A DNA stretch of 64,000 bases from Clusia tigrina (lineage: Eukaryota; Arthropoda; Insecta; Diptera; Clusiidae): positions 129,703,821 to 129,767,820 of the forward strand of contig OV050033.1 in NCBI GenBank assembly GCA_920105625.2, given 5' to 3'. The notes below the pieces were generated by a model. That model was not told the origin of the DNA and ran no database searches. It worked only from the letters and a program-made list of their open reading frames with translations. Positions 33,301 to 44,269 of the stretch are shown one piece after another. Made by a program: the position numbers and the translations under genes. The stretch's first letter is position 1. Each line of letters begins with the position of its first letter.

Positions 33301-36300
33301 CAACAACCCTCCTCTCTCCTTACTTCTGTGTTCTCTTTGTGTGTTTATGCTCACACATTTCCGTTTCATCCACTCATCTAGCAATCATCTTACAATGCAT
33401 ATCTGATGGCTGGACTGGGTATGGGAGGCGGCACTCTCGGCATGGCGACTGCAGCGGCGACAGCAACTGGTGGCGGCTGTTTGGGTGCGACTGGTGTGAG
33501 TGGTGTGAGCGCCACGGCCGCTGCAGCGGTGGGCGGCGGTGCTGCATTGTTGGGATTCGGTACGCCGGGTCTCTTGACCAAACATCATCATCAGCATCAG
33601 CATCATCGTCATTCATTGACATCACGACATCGTGTTTTGCGTACACGCAGCTCGGGTACATCGCACAACATTTGGGATGAGCAAATGATGGAGGTGAGTG
33701 AGGTTGAGTGGAGCAGGGTAGTAGTAGTAGTGGGGCAGTGGTATGGGCAGTGGCAGGGGCAGTGCCAGTAGAAGTAACTGTGCCAGTGGCAGTGTACGTG
33801 TAATGTTGCCAGCCGCCCAGCAACCTGGGAATCCAATTGCTACTAGTATGTGCATTTTTTTATGAAGCGGAACGCTTTTTGACAGGCATTTTAATCAGCT
33901 CACGTACTCGTTTAGAGGTGGAAGGAAACGTGGGTGGACTGGGTTGCTTTATGGCTGTCGCTGTGGTTTGCAGGGTACTCAGACTCACTCGCCGTTGTTG
34001 TTGATTTTAATAAGGATTGTTCAAGGATATTTGCTGTTGTAATTGTTGTCAACAGCACAAAGTGAGTCGAATTAAAATGTGGCCGTTTGGCGTTGAATTT
34101 CCATTGAGTTGAGGGTGAGTGGAAATGGCAAGGAAATTAGAAAGTTTCAATGGGGAAATGTGAAATACCTGACAATAAAGCGGATGAGGTTGTAGAAAAA
34201 ATTTAACCTAAATATGTCAGAGAGCATGATGAGGAAGTAGAAAATAGGGGGGAATTATTAAACGAGCCTGACGAGCGGATATTCATTTAACTACCGCAGA
34301 GCGGGTTGTGTGGATACGAGTATTTTAGTCAATGCTCCGTATAAAAGTTTAAGTAGAACAATCCATAGAGGTCGATCTATAGAAATTGATTTATAAAAGA
34401 CGTGTCATAGAGGACGATTCAGAGAGGATGATTTATAGGCGATATTTTATAGAGGACATTTTATTGAAGACGATACACTGAGGATGGTCCATAGAAGGTG
34501 ATTCATAGAGGACGATTCATAGAGGAGGATCCATAGAGAGCGATTCATAGATTATAACCCATAGAGGACGATTCATAGAGCGCGATTCATAGAGGACGAT
34601 CCATAGAGGACGATTCATAGAGGATGATTCAAAGAAGACGATCGAAAGAGCACGATTCGTAGAGGATGATCCATAGAGGACGATTCATAGAGGACGATTC
34701 ATAGAGGATCATCCATAGAAAACCTTGCATAGAAGATGATCCGTAAAGGACGATCTATAGAGGAGCATCCATATAGGACGCCTCATGAAAAACAATCCAT
34801 AGAAGACGATTCATAGAGAACGATCCATAGAGGACGATTCATAGAGGACGATCTAAAGAGGGCACTCCATAGAGGTCTATTTCTACCACCTAAATCAAAC
34901 GTTAGTTCCCTCTGTGGAACATTTTGTCTATTGTCACAATCTTCGAGTTAGTCTTTTGATGTACAAATTACAGTTATACAGGGGTTTCTCCTCAGACCAT
35001 ATCTGTAGTTACTGGTAGCTTACCTTAATAAATTATGGGTTACTAATCTGGCTGGAGCTGAACTCATTACCCAAGAAAATGTTTGCCCCTATCCCATCAG
35101 AGTCGCCACCTCTCATTTTTTAATTATTTGTTACTATTTTTGCTTCTTCCTCCTTTCCAGCACCTTGCTGCCTATTCCCCCATCTCAACACGTTCGCATC
35201 GCATCAACCCGGTGTCATCGTATCAGGTGCAGGCCGCTTTAGCCGCCTCCAGACGACGTGAATCCATCAATAGTTCGATTGGTGCCACCTCTATACGTCG
35301 CCTGATTACACTGAACAATCGTAACTGCCGCCACAAGGTGGCGCCTCACGTGCGTCATAAAGTGTGCAAAAATTTCACCTTGCTGACCGTGGCACACGGT
35401 CTCATGTGCGCTGTGCTGCTCCCGCTGTTCGGGTTGCAGGGATCCAACTCAATTTGGCATCATCGAGAGCAGTGGTTGCACGTAGGGCCTAATTTCGGGT
35501 CGCTGTTGCTCAGCTCGTGCTTCCTGCTCGCAGCGGGAATGTGCTTGGTCAGCGCCAGGCTTATAAGAAAGTTCGGTCATACGCTGCTAATAGGCGTCAA
35601 TTATGTGGCACTGTGTGTATTTCTGCTGTGTCATGTATATCCGTCGTTCTACACCCTGCTGCCGGCATATCTGCTACTCGGTCTGACTCTCAGTCCGTCG
35701 TGGGTGAGTAAGATCGCTTTAATCGTGCATTACGGCAGCAAACTGAGCTGCTCTCAGCATGAGTGTACGCTGACATCGCACGCTATGGATCCGCTGGAGG
35801 AGCACAAGATCTTCTGCAATCGGGATCAGAAGGTGCGTCGTTTGGCACGTTGGTTTCAGGCCGCCCAGGACCTGGGCATCATCTTGGGTGCTCTGGTGGC
35901 TTCAATGGTGCTGGCGTGCACATCCACCGATTGGAACTGCTTCGACATAAACATAAATACCCGTACAGCAACGAACAGTCTGAGTATGCCAGTTGTACTG
36001 AATACATCGACGGCGATAGCGCTGCCCACAGCTGCCGCGCTGAAGGCGTTCTCCTATGGACTGCCCAATTTTTGGCCTCACATACCTTCATCTTTTGATG
36101 ATTTCTACAGTCACAACGAGCACGGTGAACGAATATGTGGCGCTGATATGTGTCCGGTGTGGCGGCAGGATGCGGACCCCGTGAATGTGGTGGCCACAAC
36201 GAACGAAACCATCTTTATGCGCTTCATAAACGGCAGTGGACGTGCCGGAGGCTTCACATTGATAGGCATTTACTTCCTATTCTCGGTGATTTCATTGCTG

Positions 36301-38589
36301 CTCTCGACTTTTGCGGGCAAAATTCAGGGCACCTTTCGCCAGGAGCGTCTGAAAGGCATTACGGATACGCTGCTGTTTGCGGGACCCTTGGCTTACTTCG
36401 TAGGTACTGAGCAGGCCTACATGCTGGGCGATTTCTTGCGTGTAAGTATTGAGGCGTATTTGAGGAAGGAGGCAGTTTCAATTGGACATTTTATTTCAGG
36501 CCTTCGTTTCATGTTCGCTGGGTATTAGCATGGTCGCTGGAGCCCTTGTGGGCATGGGCCTGATGCAATCCATTGTGTCCTGCACACTGAGCATGCTACT
36601 GAGACACACAAAAAGGATTGTCGTTATATGTGAGTATGAATTTAGGGTAACTAAAGTTTATATAATAGGGGACATAAAATCGAGGACGATCTTAGACCAG
36701 AAACTGCACCAAAGTTCAGACCAAACTAGGTAAGAGTAACTCTGAAGAGACAATGAATTACTGGAGTTTGTAGTGGATAAATGCTTCTTAGATGATACAA
36801 TTTTTCGGGATTTCCAAAGGAAGTATATTAGCTGAATAGAGTATATCTCACAGGGCTCTTCAAATCACAGGGTTCATCATCTCACAGGATTCATCATATC
36901 ACTGGGTTCCGCATCTAACAGAGTTCATTATCTCACAGGGCTCATCATCTCATAGAGTTGATCATATCACTGTGCTCATCATCGAACAGGGTTCATCATC
37001 TCAAAGGGTATATTCTATATACTTGTACACGTCAAGATTACGCTCCGTAAAGTGCAGATGGTGTAAATCAACAAACGAATGACAGAAGACACAAGGACGG
37101 GAAGACTTATTTGTATGGATTCTTCGAATTCGAGATGCTTTGTACGAGTTGGTGATCTCACGAAATTATTTCTTCTAAGTTTCCCAAGATTTTGCTATAG
37201 AAATAATATCAACCACGCCGTTTTTAATATACAGGATATCTGTCTACATGATTAGCTTTATGATATATATGGGAAGGTATCGGAGAATCGATTTTTCTCG
37301 AAGGAAGAAGACACAGCGATGGAAAGAATCTACTTGATTAGGTGTTTAAGACGTATAGGGATTAGATAGTGAAGGAGAATCGACTCTAATCGATGGAAGA
37401 AGACACAACCACGGAATCTATCGACGTGATTAAATATACGAGAATTCTAGGGATGTTAAGATGATGATGCAAAACATGAGATGAGTCGTTTTTACTGTGA
37501 AAGACGACTTAGCCCTATAAGATAGTATATCAAGGGAAAAAGTGTTCACTTCCTACATAAATAAAGAGGAAAGAAACGTTCGCCCTGGACATTTAATGTG
37601 GGAAACATTTCGAATGTTAAGGTTCTGCGATATTGTTCCCTGAAATTGGACAACTGTTGACCGAGGTTACGGCATAATGAGAATGGCCTTACTAAATTGC
37701 TTGGGTTTTGGGTGGTACCACGAAAGAAACTCAACAACTAATTCTAACTAATGTAATGGATGTCCATATATCTGCGAAGATTGGTTATAAATATAACGAT
37801 AGGAAAATTGTGATATGAAGATAAGTCTTCTTCACTGGGTAGATGGAAGCACAATCAACAACGGGAAGTGTTTCCGGTTCAAACATAAGCGAAGTAAAAT
37901 GATAATATTATCCGGGACTTGTGTTGTGGTGATATGTTTGCAATTGTCAAGCAACCAATCAGGACTCCGAAGTTGGAGATCTTTTCCGGGGTAACATTCC
38001 AATGAAAGGAAATCTACTTTGTCGAAAGATCTTATGGTCTGATTCGCAAGTTATAGCCTTTATAGCTTCCCGGCATATTTAACTCAAACAACCTCAAAAC
38101 ATCACTCTTCAAGATAGTTTCGAATTCTATATAAATATCGATTATTTCAAGGGTCCCCCATATCATGCTATATACTCGTATATAAACAAAGTCCTCATTA
38201 ATCCTATTTTTATATCTCTATTTACAGTGGCTGGCTTCTTTTTCCATTCCTGCCTTTTGCTGGCCCTGTCCAGTTGGAAACCCTCCAGCGATGATAGTGC
38301 GCTCTTTTATGTGCTGGCCGCATCTTGGGGAGCCTGCAATGGCATGTGGGAAACTCTGCTCATGGCGCTGGTCACACTGAATCACACAAGCCACGTGGCC
38401 GAGGTGGCGGCACCATTGCAGGGCCTGCGCTTCCTGGGTCTAGGGGTGACCTTTGCGGCACATGGGTTCATGTGCGAGACGCCCAAAATCATTATACTCG
38501 TCATCATACTGGTGGTCAGTGTGCCGCCATATGCCATGCTGGAGATACGACTGGAGGCCCAACGCAAGGCTCACATGATCAGCTTATGA
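30185..38589 (+). CDS. UNC-93-like membrane protein (five exons)
   Basis: Coding exons 30185-30337, 33382-33693, 35161-36441, 36500-36629 and 38228-38589 join to 745 residues. The first three introns are phase 0 and the last is phase 1 (T|TG codon). Every boundary is GT-AG and the frame is closed throughout. About 12 membrane helices can be drawn between residues 227 and 735, with a long loop (about 411-515) carrying three N-glycosylation sequons (NTS, NET, NGS). This matches the UNC-93 branch of the major facilitator superfamily, whose founder modulates a two-pore K+ channel in nematodes. The Drosophila relative affects ion and water balance. The function here is inferred. Oddity: about 225 residues precede helix 1, longer than usual. 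The paralog identity is not settled, so no symbol is given. Confidence 0.85.
30541..31090. repeat. Degenerate AATCCCCA-centred repeats in intron 1
   Basis: AATAATCCCCAA-type words followed by GAAATxATTTAAACATxAAATG tracts recur irregularly across this part of the intron. It is an old, diverged tandem array. Confidence 0.5.
31128..32135 (-). mobile_element. RNase-H-bearing LINE fragment in intron 1
   Basis: It lies on the minus strand, opposite to the host gene. It comprises an RT-to-RNase-H junction (about 32135-31880), a well-preserved RNase-H domain, and a 3' segment (31450-31128) nearly the same as 46430-46780. That homologous segment also occurs, more decayed, at 4660-4760. The 3' end is truncated relative to the GGTTAGATTAGG start seen at 46384. 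Confidence 0.75.
31402..31878 (-). pseudogene. LINE RNase-H domain, open frame
   Basis: 158 residues with the RNase-H catalytic layout: NFYTDGSK (first Asp, about residue 16), the HQAEVLAIKE motif (Glu, about 52), IYSDSQAEIKS (Asp, about 78), and WVPGHWDIEGN followed by DELA (about 116-131). All four acidic or His positions are kept. The upstream RT and downstream knuckle are missing or broken, so it is a fragment despite the clean frame. Confidence 0.75.
32345..32600. repeat. Diverged relative of the 1.1-kb repeat (copy C)
   Basis: Near its right end GTATAATGTATCTTTTGGGC and CCCACTTCAGCCTTATCC parallel the terminus of copy A (GGGTATTTCGTAGTCGG, CCGACTTCAGACTTC). CGTAACATATTAACTGTCGC earlier recalls its GCCACGCCC words. 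It is a short, old copy. Confidence 0.45.
32755..32885. repeat. Dispersed repeat, copy 1 (pair with 53668-53795)
   Basis: About 125 bases are nearly identical in the same orientation to 53668-53795, including ATAATCGCAATGTGCGAAAG and TATGTACAGCTTAACT. Similarity is weaker on the left (ACGGAAGTACCxCG) and stops on the right after TCGTCGTTTC. It is non-coding. Confidence 0.75.
32900..33381. other. End of UNC-93-like intron 1
   Basis: AT-rich intron sequence. The acceptor is the TAG at 33379-33381 after a pyrimidine-leaning stretch. Confidence 0.5.
33382..33693 (+). CDS. UNC-93-like exon 2 (residues 52-155)
   Basis: Phase-0 exon from TCTAG|CAATCA to ATGGAG|GTGAGT. It encodes a Gly/Ala-rich segment (GLGMGGGTLGM, TAAAAVGGGAALLGFG), then a His/Gln-rich run (HHHQHQHHRH), then basic RTRSS and the acidic IWDEQMME. 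It is predicted disordered with no known domain. Codon use is GC-rich relative to the introns. Its sequence composition produces long artificial frames on the other strand and in the other phases. Confidence 0.7.
33694..34357. other. UNC-93-like intron 2, left part
   Basis: Intron sequence with a GGCAGTGGxAGTG stutter near 33735-33800. No gene was found. Confidence 0.5.
34358..34880. repeat. 16-bp minisatellite in intron 2
   Basis: About 30 units of GAGGACGATTCATAGA and variants (GATCCATAGA, GATTCAAAGA). Units are imperfect but the 16-base register holds for about 520 bases. It ends about 280 bases before exon 3. Confidence 0.9.
35161..36441 (+). CDS. UNC-93-like exon 3 (residues 156-582)
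   Basis: Acceptor CTTTCCAG|CACCTT, donor TTGCGT|GTAAGT, both phase 0. It encodes the rest of the N-terminal tail, helices 1-5 (about 227-250, 266-288, 296-316, 319-345, 388-410), the sequon-bearing loop, helix 6 (about 517-541) and helix 7 (about 558-578). WFQAAQDLGIILGALVAS is the most family-like stretch. The open frame reaches back to 35083, but those residues (SFFNYLLLFLLLPPF) are translated intron and should not be read as a signal peptide. Confidence 0.85.
36500..36629 (+). CDS. UNC-93-like exon 4 (residues 583-626)
   Basis: A 58-base intron precedes it (GTAAGT...TTTCAG). The peptide AFVSCSLGISMVAGALVGMG with VSCTLSMLL forms helix 8, followed by a basic RHTKR turn. The donor ATAT|GTGAGT leaves one T of the next codon. 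Confidence 0.8.
36846..37010. repeat. 17-bp minisatellite in intron 4
   Basis: Nine to ten units of TCTCACAGGGTTCATCA and variants, about 165 bases, starting about 215 bases after the exon 4 donor. Confidence 0.8.
37011..38227. other. UNC-93-like intron 4, remainder
   Basis: Contains a diverged two-copy repeat of about 92 bases (GGAGAATCGA...GGAAGAAGACACA starting near 37282 and 37374). Otherwise it is featureless AT-rich intron ending CTATTTACAG at 38227. Confidence 0.5.
38228..38589 (+). CDS. UNC-93-like exon 5 (residues 626-745, stop)
   Basis: Completes the TTG codon and encodes helix 9 (LAGFFFHSCLLLALSSW), helix 10 (LFYVLAASWGACNGMWETLL), helix 11 (LRFLGLGVTFAAHGF), helix 12 (IIILVIILVVSVPPYAML) and a short cytoplasmic tail ending HMISL, then TGA at 38587-38589. 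The GACNGMWET segment is typical of the UNC-93 C-terminal half. Confidence 0.85.
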
Positions 38590-39010
38590 CGCAGTATCTT
38601 CAGTTAGTCCAGACTGCGGGGCCCAATGGAGCGTACGCATACCATGTGAGCGGAAGTGGTCGAACGATTGGGCTGACAAATCGCCAGAAAACTGAATGAA
38701 GCGATTGAAAACGAACTATATAGAAAATTTAACGAACCTTGACAGTATTTTTCATAAGCAAATTTTTTGACGATGTGGGATGGAATCAGTTTAAAACGGT
38801 TTTAATCGGTTTTAATCGGTTGGTTTGCGGACATCCACCCCTCTGAAGTAAATTGTAAACAGACGGTAAAATTAATACTCGCAAATAATAATTAAGCTAA
38901 AAGCATTTCGAAGAACGATAACAAAAGTAAAGATGAGGAGGAAAGAGTACAACAAAACAAAATAGACGAAGGAGGAACTAAAGAAAAAACAAAGAGAAAA
39001 AGGGGCAAAA
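38590..39010 (+). other. Probable 3' untranslated region of the UNC-93-like gene
   Basis: Follows the stop codon. There is a GTTTTAATCG triple stutter near 38795-38820. AATAAA hexamers occur downstream (39328, 39375), but the region is so A/T-rich that none can be picked as the real polyadenylation signal. Confidence 0.4.
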
Positions 39011-41130
39011 GTACTCGTAATTGAATTTTAATATTTATATAACATTATATTATAGATTGATATAATCGGAGCTGCAGTATTATATATAAATATATATCAG
39101 TAGGTACGTATATAAAGAGACAATTTTATGAAATGTTGTGTCATTGCTAATAGAAATTAAGTTATTTAGTAAGAAACAAGACAGAAAATTTAAAAAAATT
39201 TTATAAAATTATAATTTTATAAAAAGCATTGAGTGCAATTGTTTAAAATACTTTAGAACATATTAAACAAATATATACAACAACACTTAAATAATATAAC
39301 AATAATATATATTTAATGAAGTGAAAAAATAAATAATATAAAACAAAATATGTAATGGGAAAGATATGTAACAAAATAAACTTTTAATAAATTATTAAAT
39401 AACAAAAGAGTGCCAAAAAAAAATAATACAAACAACAATAATAAAATAATAAAAAAATAGTTTGGAATAACTTAATATAAAATATACAAATATATTTTAT
39501 TTTTATTATTTTTTGGTATTACTTTTCTTTCATTTTATTTTTTAATTTTAATAATAAAGTATTAAATAACTTAAATATATATATTTTTTATTACCTTTTC
39601 GGTTTAATTTAATTTTACTTTTAATTTTAATAATAAATTTTAAAATAGCTCAAATATATTTTATTTTTATTTACTTTTTGATTTTAATTTTTTTATTCTA
39701 TTTTTTACAATTTTTTTAAAGTTTAAATAATAAGTTATTAAATAACAAAATTTGGGGGAAAAATAAAATAATATAATAAAAATAGTTTGGAAAAACTAAA
39801 ATATATATTTTTATTATTTTTTAGGTATTATTTTTATTATTATTATATTTTATATTATTATTTTCTTAAAATATTAATATTAAATTAATTTATTTTTATA
39901 GCGTATAAAAATAAATTCATTAAATTTCAACCGGAGGTCGAGAAGCGATTAACAATATTATTAATCAATTTTTAGACAGCTTAAATATATTTTATTTTTA
40001 AATTATAATACTAAATTATTAAATAAAAAAAGTGCAAAAAAATTCAAATAATAAAAGTACTTTAGAAGAATTTATTTTTTATATTATTTTTTATAATATT
40101 TTTAAAATTTAAAGACTTACTTAAATAATGAAAATTGCACAAAAATAATAATACAATTTATTTATTATTATTTATTTTTTTATTTAATATTTTTATTTTT
40201 ATTTTTTTTTTTAATTACTAACTTATTTAATAATAAAAAACGCAAAAAAATAATATTAAAAATACTTTGAAAGAATTTAATATAAAATATATATTTAATT
40301 TTTACTAATTTTTGATTGAATTTAATTTATTTCTTTTAAGACATTTTTTTTTAATTTTAATAATAATTTATTAAATAACAAAAACAAATTATAAAAATAC
40401 TTTGGAGATCTTAATATAAGCTATATAATTTTATTTTAACTATTATGTGGTTTTATTCATTTTTTATTTGTTTAAAAATTTTTGCAAAAATTTTGCAAAA
40501 AGAAATTTATATAAAATATAAATTTATTTTTATTATATTTTAGTTTAAGCTTTTTTGAGTTTTTTTTTAGATATTTTTTCTTCTTTGTTTAATTTTTTTC
40601 TATTAAATTTTAATAATAAATTTATTGACATAAATTTTAATAATAAATTTATTAATATATTATTAATTATTTTATAATTATTTTTTTAAGGTTATGCAAA
40701 TTATTATTTATTTTATAATCATTTTTTCAAAATCATAAAAATTTGTATTAATTTTATAATTATTTTTTAAGGTTATAAAAAACCATATGCAATATAGAAA
40801 CATATATTATTAAAAGTAAACATAAAAAACTAAAAACTAAAGTAGTCAATTTAAAATTTGTTAAAAGAAAAGTTCAAAGAATTGGAAACTTAATTAAAAT
40901 TTAAGGAAACATAAAACTGCATAACACAATTAAACTATATTTAAGGAACGACATATCTCGATGTTGAATAATAAAAAGAAAAGTTAAACAATTTTAACAA
41001 TTAAAAGTATACACAAGAAAAACATAAAATGATTATTGTTAAAGGTTTTTAAAAGTTTACTAAATAAATATAAATTTAAAAAAGAAATTATTATAAATAT
41101 AATTATAAAAAAGCGGAGGTACATTAAAAA
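39011..41130. other. Long A/T-rich block
   Basis: About 2.1 kb of almost pure A/T with repeated words such as TTTTATTTTTATTA, TTTAATAATAAAT and AAAATATAT. It looks like expanded low-complexity sequence. No gene was found. Confidence 0.75.
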
Positions 41131-41208
41131 TGTTTGCATAATGAGAACCGATTGATAAATGTTTTAAAAGCAGAGCGAACGCTTTGGTGTTGGAAGTTTT
41201 CATTAAAG

Positions 41209-41516
41209 TACTGGATCATTCAGTTCACTGTACTGGATCATTCAATTCACTGTACTGGATCCCTCAGTTCACTGCACTGGATCGTTCAGCTCACTGTACT
41301 GGATCGTTCTATTCACTATACTGGATCATTCATTTCACTGTACTGAATCATTCAGTTCACTGTACTGGATCATTCAGTTCAGTGTACTGTATCGTTCAAA
41401 TCACTGTAGTGCACCATTCAGTTCAGCTTACTGGATCATTCAATTCACTGTACTGGATCATTCAGTTCACTGTACTGGATCCTTCAGTTCACTGCACTGG
41501 ATCATTCAATTCACTG
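41209..41516. repeat. 22-bp minisatellite, 14 units
   Basis: Fourteen consecutive units of TACTGGATCATTCAG + TTCACTG with few substitutions and no indels. Three units equal 66 bases (22 codons), so the array is read in all three phases in turn and stays open on the plus strand by chance, giving a Ser/Leu/Trp/Ile-rich pseudo-protein. It is not a gene. Confidence 0.9.
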
Positions 41517-41556
41517 TTCAATGCACATCCATCTGCAAGCACCGACTTGGTTTTCT

Positions 41557-41679
41557 GCCGAGTCGACTCATTTTTTCATTAACAGACGCTTGAGTTCTTG
41601 GACTATAGTGTAATTACTTGGCAATGTTCCGCAACTTAATTACTTGGGCTGGGGCCGACTCGGCGGTAGATTACACTAT
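41557..41679. other. Imperfect palindromic segment
   Basis: ATAGTGTAAT (41605-41614) pairs exactly with ATTACACTAT (41670-41679). Inside lies the palindrome GCCGACTCGGC near 41654-41664, related to GCCGAGTCGACTC near 41557. It could be the end of a small foldback element. Confidence 0.35.
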
Positions 41680-41939
41680 TGGCAACACATCCAACTGCAA
41701 GAAACCACCGAATTATTCGGGAACGATACAGCTCCATAGGAGAATATTGTGAAACCGGCTTCCAGCACCATAATTATCTCTATTTTCACTTAAAAGTGAT
41801 ACCGTATGAACCACAAGTCCCATTCCCTTTCAAAGGTGCAACCATTTGGAGCTTTTAATGAAGCAGTTGATGGAGTTCATTTTCTTATTTGGAATGCCTT
41901 CCACAGAGTTCAGAAAGTAGTCTCCCAGGAAAGTATGTC

Positions 41940-42030
41940 TACTTTTGGACAGGGCTGGATACGTAAATCACAGGTGTTCGAAGGACTATTGCTCCTCCTC
42001 GTCCATGCAACTCTTGCAGAAGTCATTTGA
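41940..42030 (-). pseudogene. LINE knuckle scrap
   Basis: A minus-strand frame gives FCKSCMDEEEQ, a stop, then SFEHL, corresponding to the CxxCxxEEExxxEHL knuckle of the LINE C-terminus. It is too decayed for more detail. Confidence 0.4.
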
Positions 42031-42718
42031 GGAACCTTTACTACCAGTAAAACGGACCGAAGAAACTTCAGTTAATTCCAATATGTCAAGACCAATAAAA
42101 ATACTTGAGGAACTCCAGGACAACTTTGTTCCACCAATATCAACGTGCTCTCGCTTTAAAAGCTTTTCAATCGACCCTCGGAAAATCTCTTCATTCTTTC
42201 TTTCTTAAAAAAAAATAGTACAGATTTTCAAATAATTTTAATTATTATTTCGTTATTATTTTTGATTATATAAAAATTATTATTTACTATATAATCAAAC
42301 AATTATTGTAAACTTCAACCCATTGAGTCTAGACCCATTCAACTTAACACCGATAATAGTGAAGACATAGAGAAACCTTTTTGGTCTTGGTTTGTGCAGT
42401 CTTGTGTGGTTAGGCTCGACGTAGTTTAATTGGCAAATTCTTTTATTTCCAGGAATATTATTTTCCCAGTCCTTAAAAATCAGTATTAGAGTACCAGATT
42501 CTGTAGTTTCTGAATGGATAGACTATCATAATTCATAGTTCTTAGTACGAGTCTCTGAGATTAGGTAAAAGAGTAACATTTTCTCTTTTTCTGGGATTTT
42601 TTGTCCGAAATGGATTTTTAGCAATTTCATCATGTCTGCTTTAAGCAGTCCAGTGTGTTTGAACCTCATAGATGGATTCTTCGGAAGAACACGAATAGGC
42701 AGTGCGGGGTTGTTAATC
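42031..42718. other. Intergenic, nothing recognised
   Basis: AT-rich near 42205-42310. No gene was found. Confidence 0.4.
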
Positions 42719-42935
42719 ACTGAAACTGCTTCAATAATCTATTCAGATACACCAAGCCGCGGCTGGAGGAGGTATTGTGGGATTTTACTCACAGAAACTG
42801 TCACCCTAATCTATTCAGCTACTCCAAAACATAGCTTGAAGAGGCATTGTGGGATTTTGACTCACTAAAACTAGTCTAATCAGATGCGGTGACCCACCAT
42901 AGCAATTTGAGAAGTATATGTAAGTAGATATCCAG
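42719..42935. repeat. Tandem repeat, unit about 72 bp, 2-3 copies
   Basis: Units start at 42719, 42791 and 42864 (partial): ACxGAAACTG, TAATCTATTCAG, then GGxATTGTGGGATTTT. The third unit decays after TCTAATCAG. Confidence 0.7.
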
Positions 42936-43780
42936 ACCCCTACTATCATTACTCCATAAATTATATAATTATACATATACTCGTATAACATTATATATTA
43001 TATACAAATCTATAACGACATAAATCGGTTTAGACATTTCAGTGTCTCTGAAGAGACTTTATTAGTCTGTTATGGTCTACCATAATTTCACTGTCCTCAA
43101 TCTCCAGACTGATAGTCGCCGAGTCTCTCAGTCACAATTAAGACTAAGAAACTGGCCAAACATTATTCTGGTTTGTTTAATTTTTGACTTTATTTCATTA
43201 TTTTATACGTTTAAAAAAAGTTTGTAAAACTCTTCGCAATGTATTTTTATTGTGTTGTTCGCCTCTTTTTATAACTGTGCGTATCCTTAGTAGTTAAGGC
43301 GCCCTAAGGACATGAACGACGTTCAGTTCATGGCCGCAAATTTGAATTTAAAATACCAGGAATAAGTGTTTAAAAGTCAAATCATGTTAACATTTTATTC
43401 AAATAATATATTTATAAGCTACGAGTAAGTATATTCTGAAATACTAACAAATAAAAGAAAAAAAATTTTTTTTTTTTTAATTCACTTTAATAAAAAAATT
43501 TGAACAAAAAACAACTCAAAACTCAAAACATTTTTAAAACCGCCACTGTGTATATGAACTATATACACACATACACAAACATAATTGTAAAAAAAACACC
43601 TACAACAAAACAAACACACACACATACACAAAAAACAATATCAAAAACAAATAAAAACAGAGAATAAAGAAAAGCAAATGCAATTAAATAATGTTGTTTG
43701 TATTCATGTATGAGAGCTCTCTTCGTATTCGTATTACCCCTGCTTAACTACTGACACAACAACAAATCTTGGACTTGATT
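42936..43780. other. Intergenic AT-rich sequence with CA-rich patch
   Basis: ACACACAxACACA runs near 43560-43640. No gene was found. Confidence 0.45.
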
Positions 43781-43789
43781 TCAATCGGC

Positions 43790-43880
43790 TACAGCAACAC
43801 CAGCAGCAGCAATAATTACAACAACCACAACAACAACAACAACGGTGACGACGACGACGAGCAACAAAAACAAAAGCTTA
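43790..43880. repeat. CAA/CAG and GAC trinucleotide tract
   Basis: Imperfect CAGCAG, CAACAA and GACGAC triplets. The open frame 43769-43969 translates them as Asn/Ser/Asp runs, but there is no support for an exon. Confidence 0.6.
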
Positions 43881-44269
43881 AACGGCGGCCTGTGATTACC
43901 ACACTCGTAGCTCACCGCGCCATAGACCACATTTGCTTTATGAGGTCACTTCCCGTACTATCTGTTTAGTGGGAACCTGTGTAAAGGTGCAGAGTGATAT
44001 AGAAGAGAAACAGCAACAGAAATGACAAGGGAAAAAAATCAAAAACATTTGCAACAGAAACAGAATAAACAACCGAATTAGTAACAGAATATCCACAGCT
44101 TTTAATGACAGAACGTGAGCGTTTAGCGACAACACAGAAACTATTCATTGTGAGTTCTTCCTGTAGCAGCAAGCAATAGAAATATTTAAATATGTATGTA
44201 CTAATTCGGTTATTTAGGCAGAAGGCTTGCCGGTCAATCTTGGGGATGTAACCCAACAAACTTCCGCTG

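Noticed and set aside
33374..33855. Several minus-strand frames and a second plus-strand frame
   Set aside because: They are shadows of the GC-rich, low-complexity exon 2 of the UNC-93-like gene. Only the frame that joins in phase on both sides is kept.
35517..36410. Plus- and minus-strand frames overlapping exon 3
   Set aside because: They overlap the membrane-domain frame in other phases and lack start context or motifs.
38325..38699. 124-codon plus-strand frame
   Set aside because: Out of phase with the UNC-93-like exon 5, which it overlaps.
41134..41582. Open frames of 70 and 132 codons
   Set aside because: Generated by the 22-bp minisatellite. The periodic peptide is a by-product of the repeat.
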